Assembly: GCA_039183635.1 (NCBI GenBank)
Contig: JBCDBL010000171.1
Coordinates: 1-6,040 of the forward strand
Direction of reading: 5' to 3'
DNA: 6,040 bases
Origin: JBCDBL01 sp039183635
Lineage (GTDB): Bacteria > Pseudomonadota > Alphaproteobacteria > Caulobacterales > Parvularculaceae
Shown piece after piece: positions 5,206-6,040 of this stretch; the first letter of the stretch is position 1, and each line of letters begins with the position of its first letter. Below the pieces are notes generated by a model. It was given only the letters and a program-made list of their open reading frames with translations. It was not told the DNA's origin and made no database searches. Both the position numbers and the translations under genes were made by a program.

Positions 5206-6040
5206 TTGAGGTTTCCAGACGCGATAGCGCGCCGAGTCAGTCTCCTGGCGCTCGGCGGACTTGCGGTCGTCCTGACCGGATGCGCGACGCCCTCGTTTTT
5301 CGAGCGGGCGAAACCGTCCCTTGCCGGCAGCTATCTGTCCGGCCGCGTCGCCGCCCAGCGCCGGATGGCCGACGAGGCTGCGTTCTATTATGAGCGCGCG
5401 TTGGCTTTATCCCCTGACGATCCGGCGCTTTTGCAACGCGCTTTTCTTCTGGACATCGCCGCCGGCCGGGTCGACGCCGCCGCCGATCTGGCCGTCGACA
5501 TTCTCGAGGCCGATTATGACGAGGCTCTGCCGCATTTGGTGCTGGCGATCGAGCTGTTTCGAAAGGGCGACTATGGGGAGGCCCGCGCGCGTCTTCAGGA
5601 GGGCGCCTACGGTCCCTTCAACAGCGCCGTCGCGGCGTTGATGGAGGCGTGGACGTACGCCGGGGAAGGGCGTTTCGAAGACGCTCTGGATCGTCTTGAC
5701 GCCAACACGGGGATTGAAATTTACCGGGGCTTCCATGGGCTGCACCGGGCGATGATCATCGATTTGTCCGGGGATCTTGAGGCCGCGGCCGAGGCTTATC
5801 GGGCCGCAGGCCGCGGCGCTGTCGCCCCCGCCGCCGCCCGCGGTCTCGGCATCGCATTGGAGCGTTCCGGGGACGCCGCCGCCGCCCGGGCCCTTTACGA
5901 GGCCGATATTGAACGCACCCGACGCAATGTTCATGCTTGGCAAGGCCTGAAGCGCCTCGATGCGGGCCGCGCGGCGGAGCCGTTTGTTCGGACCGCTTCG
6001 GACGGAGCGGCGATGGCGTTTTTCAATCTCGCCGCCGCCC
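5206..6040 (+). CDS. TPR-repeat lipoprotein, 3' end beyond the window (partial)
   Basis: The reading frame is open from TTG 5206 to the right edge, giving 278 residues with no stop, so the C-terminus is missing. The N-terminus is a lipoprotein signal: basic RFPDAIARRV, hydrophobic LLALGGLAVVL, then lipobox LTGC with the lipidated Cys26. Ala at the next position argues for outer-membrane delivery if Lol rules apply. The rest is alanine-rich helix pairs of tetratricopeptide type: about 52-90 (ADEAAFYYERALALSPDDPA pattern), 87-130 (VDAAADLAVDILEADYDEAL, then FRKGDYGEARARL), 150-165 (AGEGRFEDALDRL), 186-200 (LSGDLEAAAEAYRAA) and 218-235. TPRs bind protein partners, so a periplasm-facing scaffold is inferred; the actual partner is unknown. 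From memory, a TPR protein directly after ETF-QO recurs in Alphaproteobacteria, often with ispE further on, but that lies outside the window. The 15-base gap and shared frame with ETF-QO imply cotranscription. The only start in reach of the ribosome-binding site is TTG (or CTG 5203). Confidence 0.9.
   Translation, partial: MRFPDAIARRVSLLALGGLAVVLTGCATPSFFERAKPSLAGSYLSGRVAAQRRMADEAAFYYERALALSPDDPALLQRAFLLDIAAGRVDAAADLAVDILEADYDEALPHLVLAIELFRKGDYGEARARLQEGAYGPFNSAVAALMEAWTYAGEGRFEDALDRLDANTGIEIYRGFHGLHRAMIIDLSGDLEAAAEAYRAAGRGAVAPAAARGLGIALERSGDAAAARALYEADIERTRRNVHAWQGLKRLDAGRAAEPFVRTASDGAAMAFFNLAAA

Noticed and set aside
5407..5943. 178-codon leftward ORF opposite the TPR lipoprotein gene
   Set aside because: It is a shadow of the TPR gene: Gly/Pro/Arg-rich, with no start signal and no domain.
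1..6040. CRISPR array, tRNA, insertion sequence, phage or toxin-antitoxin genes
   Set aside because: No regularly spaced repeats, cloverleaf, transposase motifs or paired small genes of this kind were seen on either strand.

Overview
The window looks like a stretch of chromosome from a GC-rich alphaproteobacterium. The evidence is high-GC coding sequence, an ETF-ubiquinone oxidoreductase of the mitochondrial/alphaproteobacterial type, a uracil-DNA glycosylase of the clade with a 'WRPPGNR' motif, and a gene neighbourhood that I recall from several Alphaproteobacteria. Genus cannot be set from the sequence alone. I see no mobile element, CRISPR array, tRNA or rRNA. The content is mostly housekeeping, and I do not find a convincing new multi-gene system.

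Layout. Positions 1-316 have no gene that I can defend: an ambiguous coding edge (about 1-77), an AT-rich stretch (about 100-180), and two GC-rich palindromes (about 183-259) that look like an intergenic REP-type repeat. A leftward rho-independent terminator (317-339) closes a leftward unit. That unit consists, in transcription order, of a family-4-like uracil-DNA glycosylase (3407-2496), a family 1A (Slt70-like) soluble lytic transglycosylase (2385-547), and a 40-residue single-pass membrane microprotein (521-399) that is easy to overlook. The 110-base gap between the glycosylase and slt has its own candidate promoter, a 19-base near-repeat and a CtrA-like motif, so slt may be transcribed separately.

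A 100-base divergent region (3408-3507) separates this from the rightward unit: ETF-ubiquinone oxidoreductase (3508-5190), then after 15 bases a TPR lipoprotein starting at TTG (5206) that runs off the right edge.

Biology. ETF-QO passes electrons from fatty-acid and amino-acid dehydrogenases, via ETF, into the quinone pool. The glycosylase removes uracil from DNA. Slt cleaves peptidoglycan in the periplasm. The TPR lipoprotein is probably an outer-membrane-anchored scaffold facing the periplasm. The units are not obviously one pathway. Points most worth a second look are the slt-linked microprotein, the loss of two of the four Fe-S cysteine positions in the glycosylase together with its lack of an ATG start, and the structured slt upstream region.
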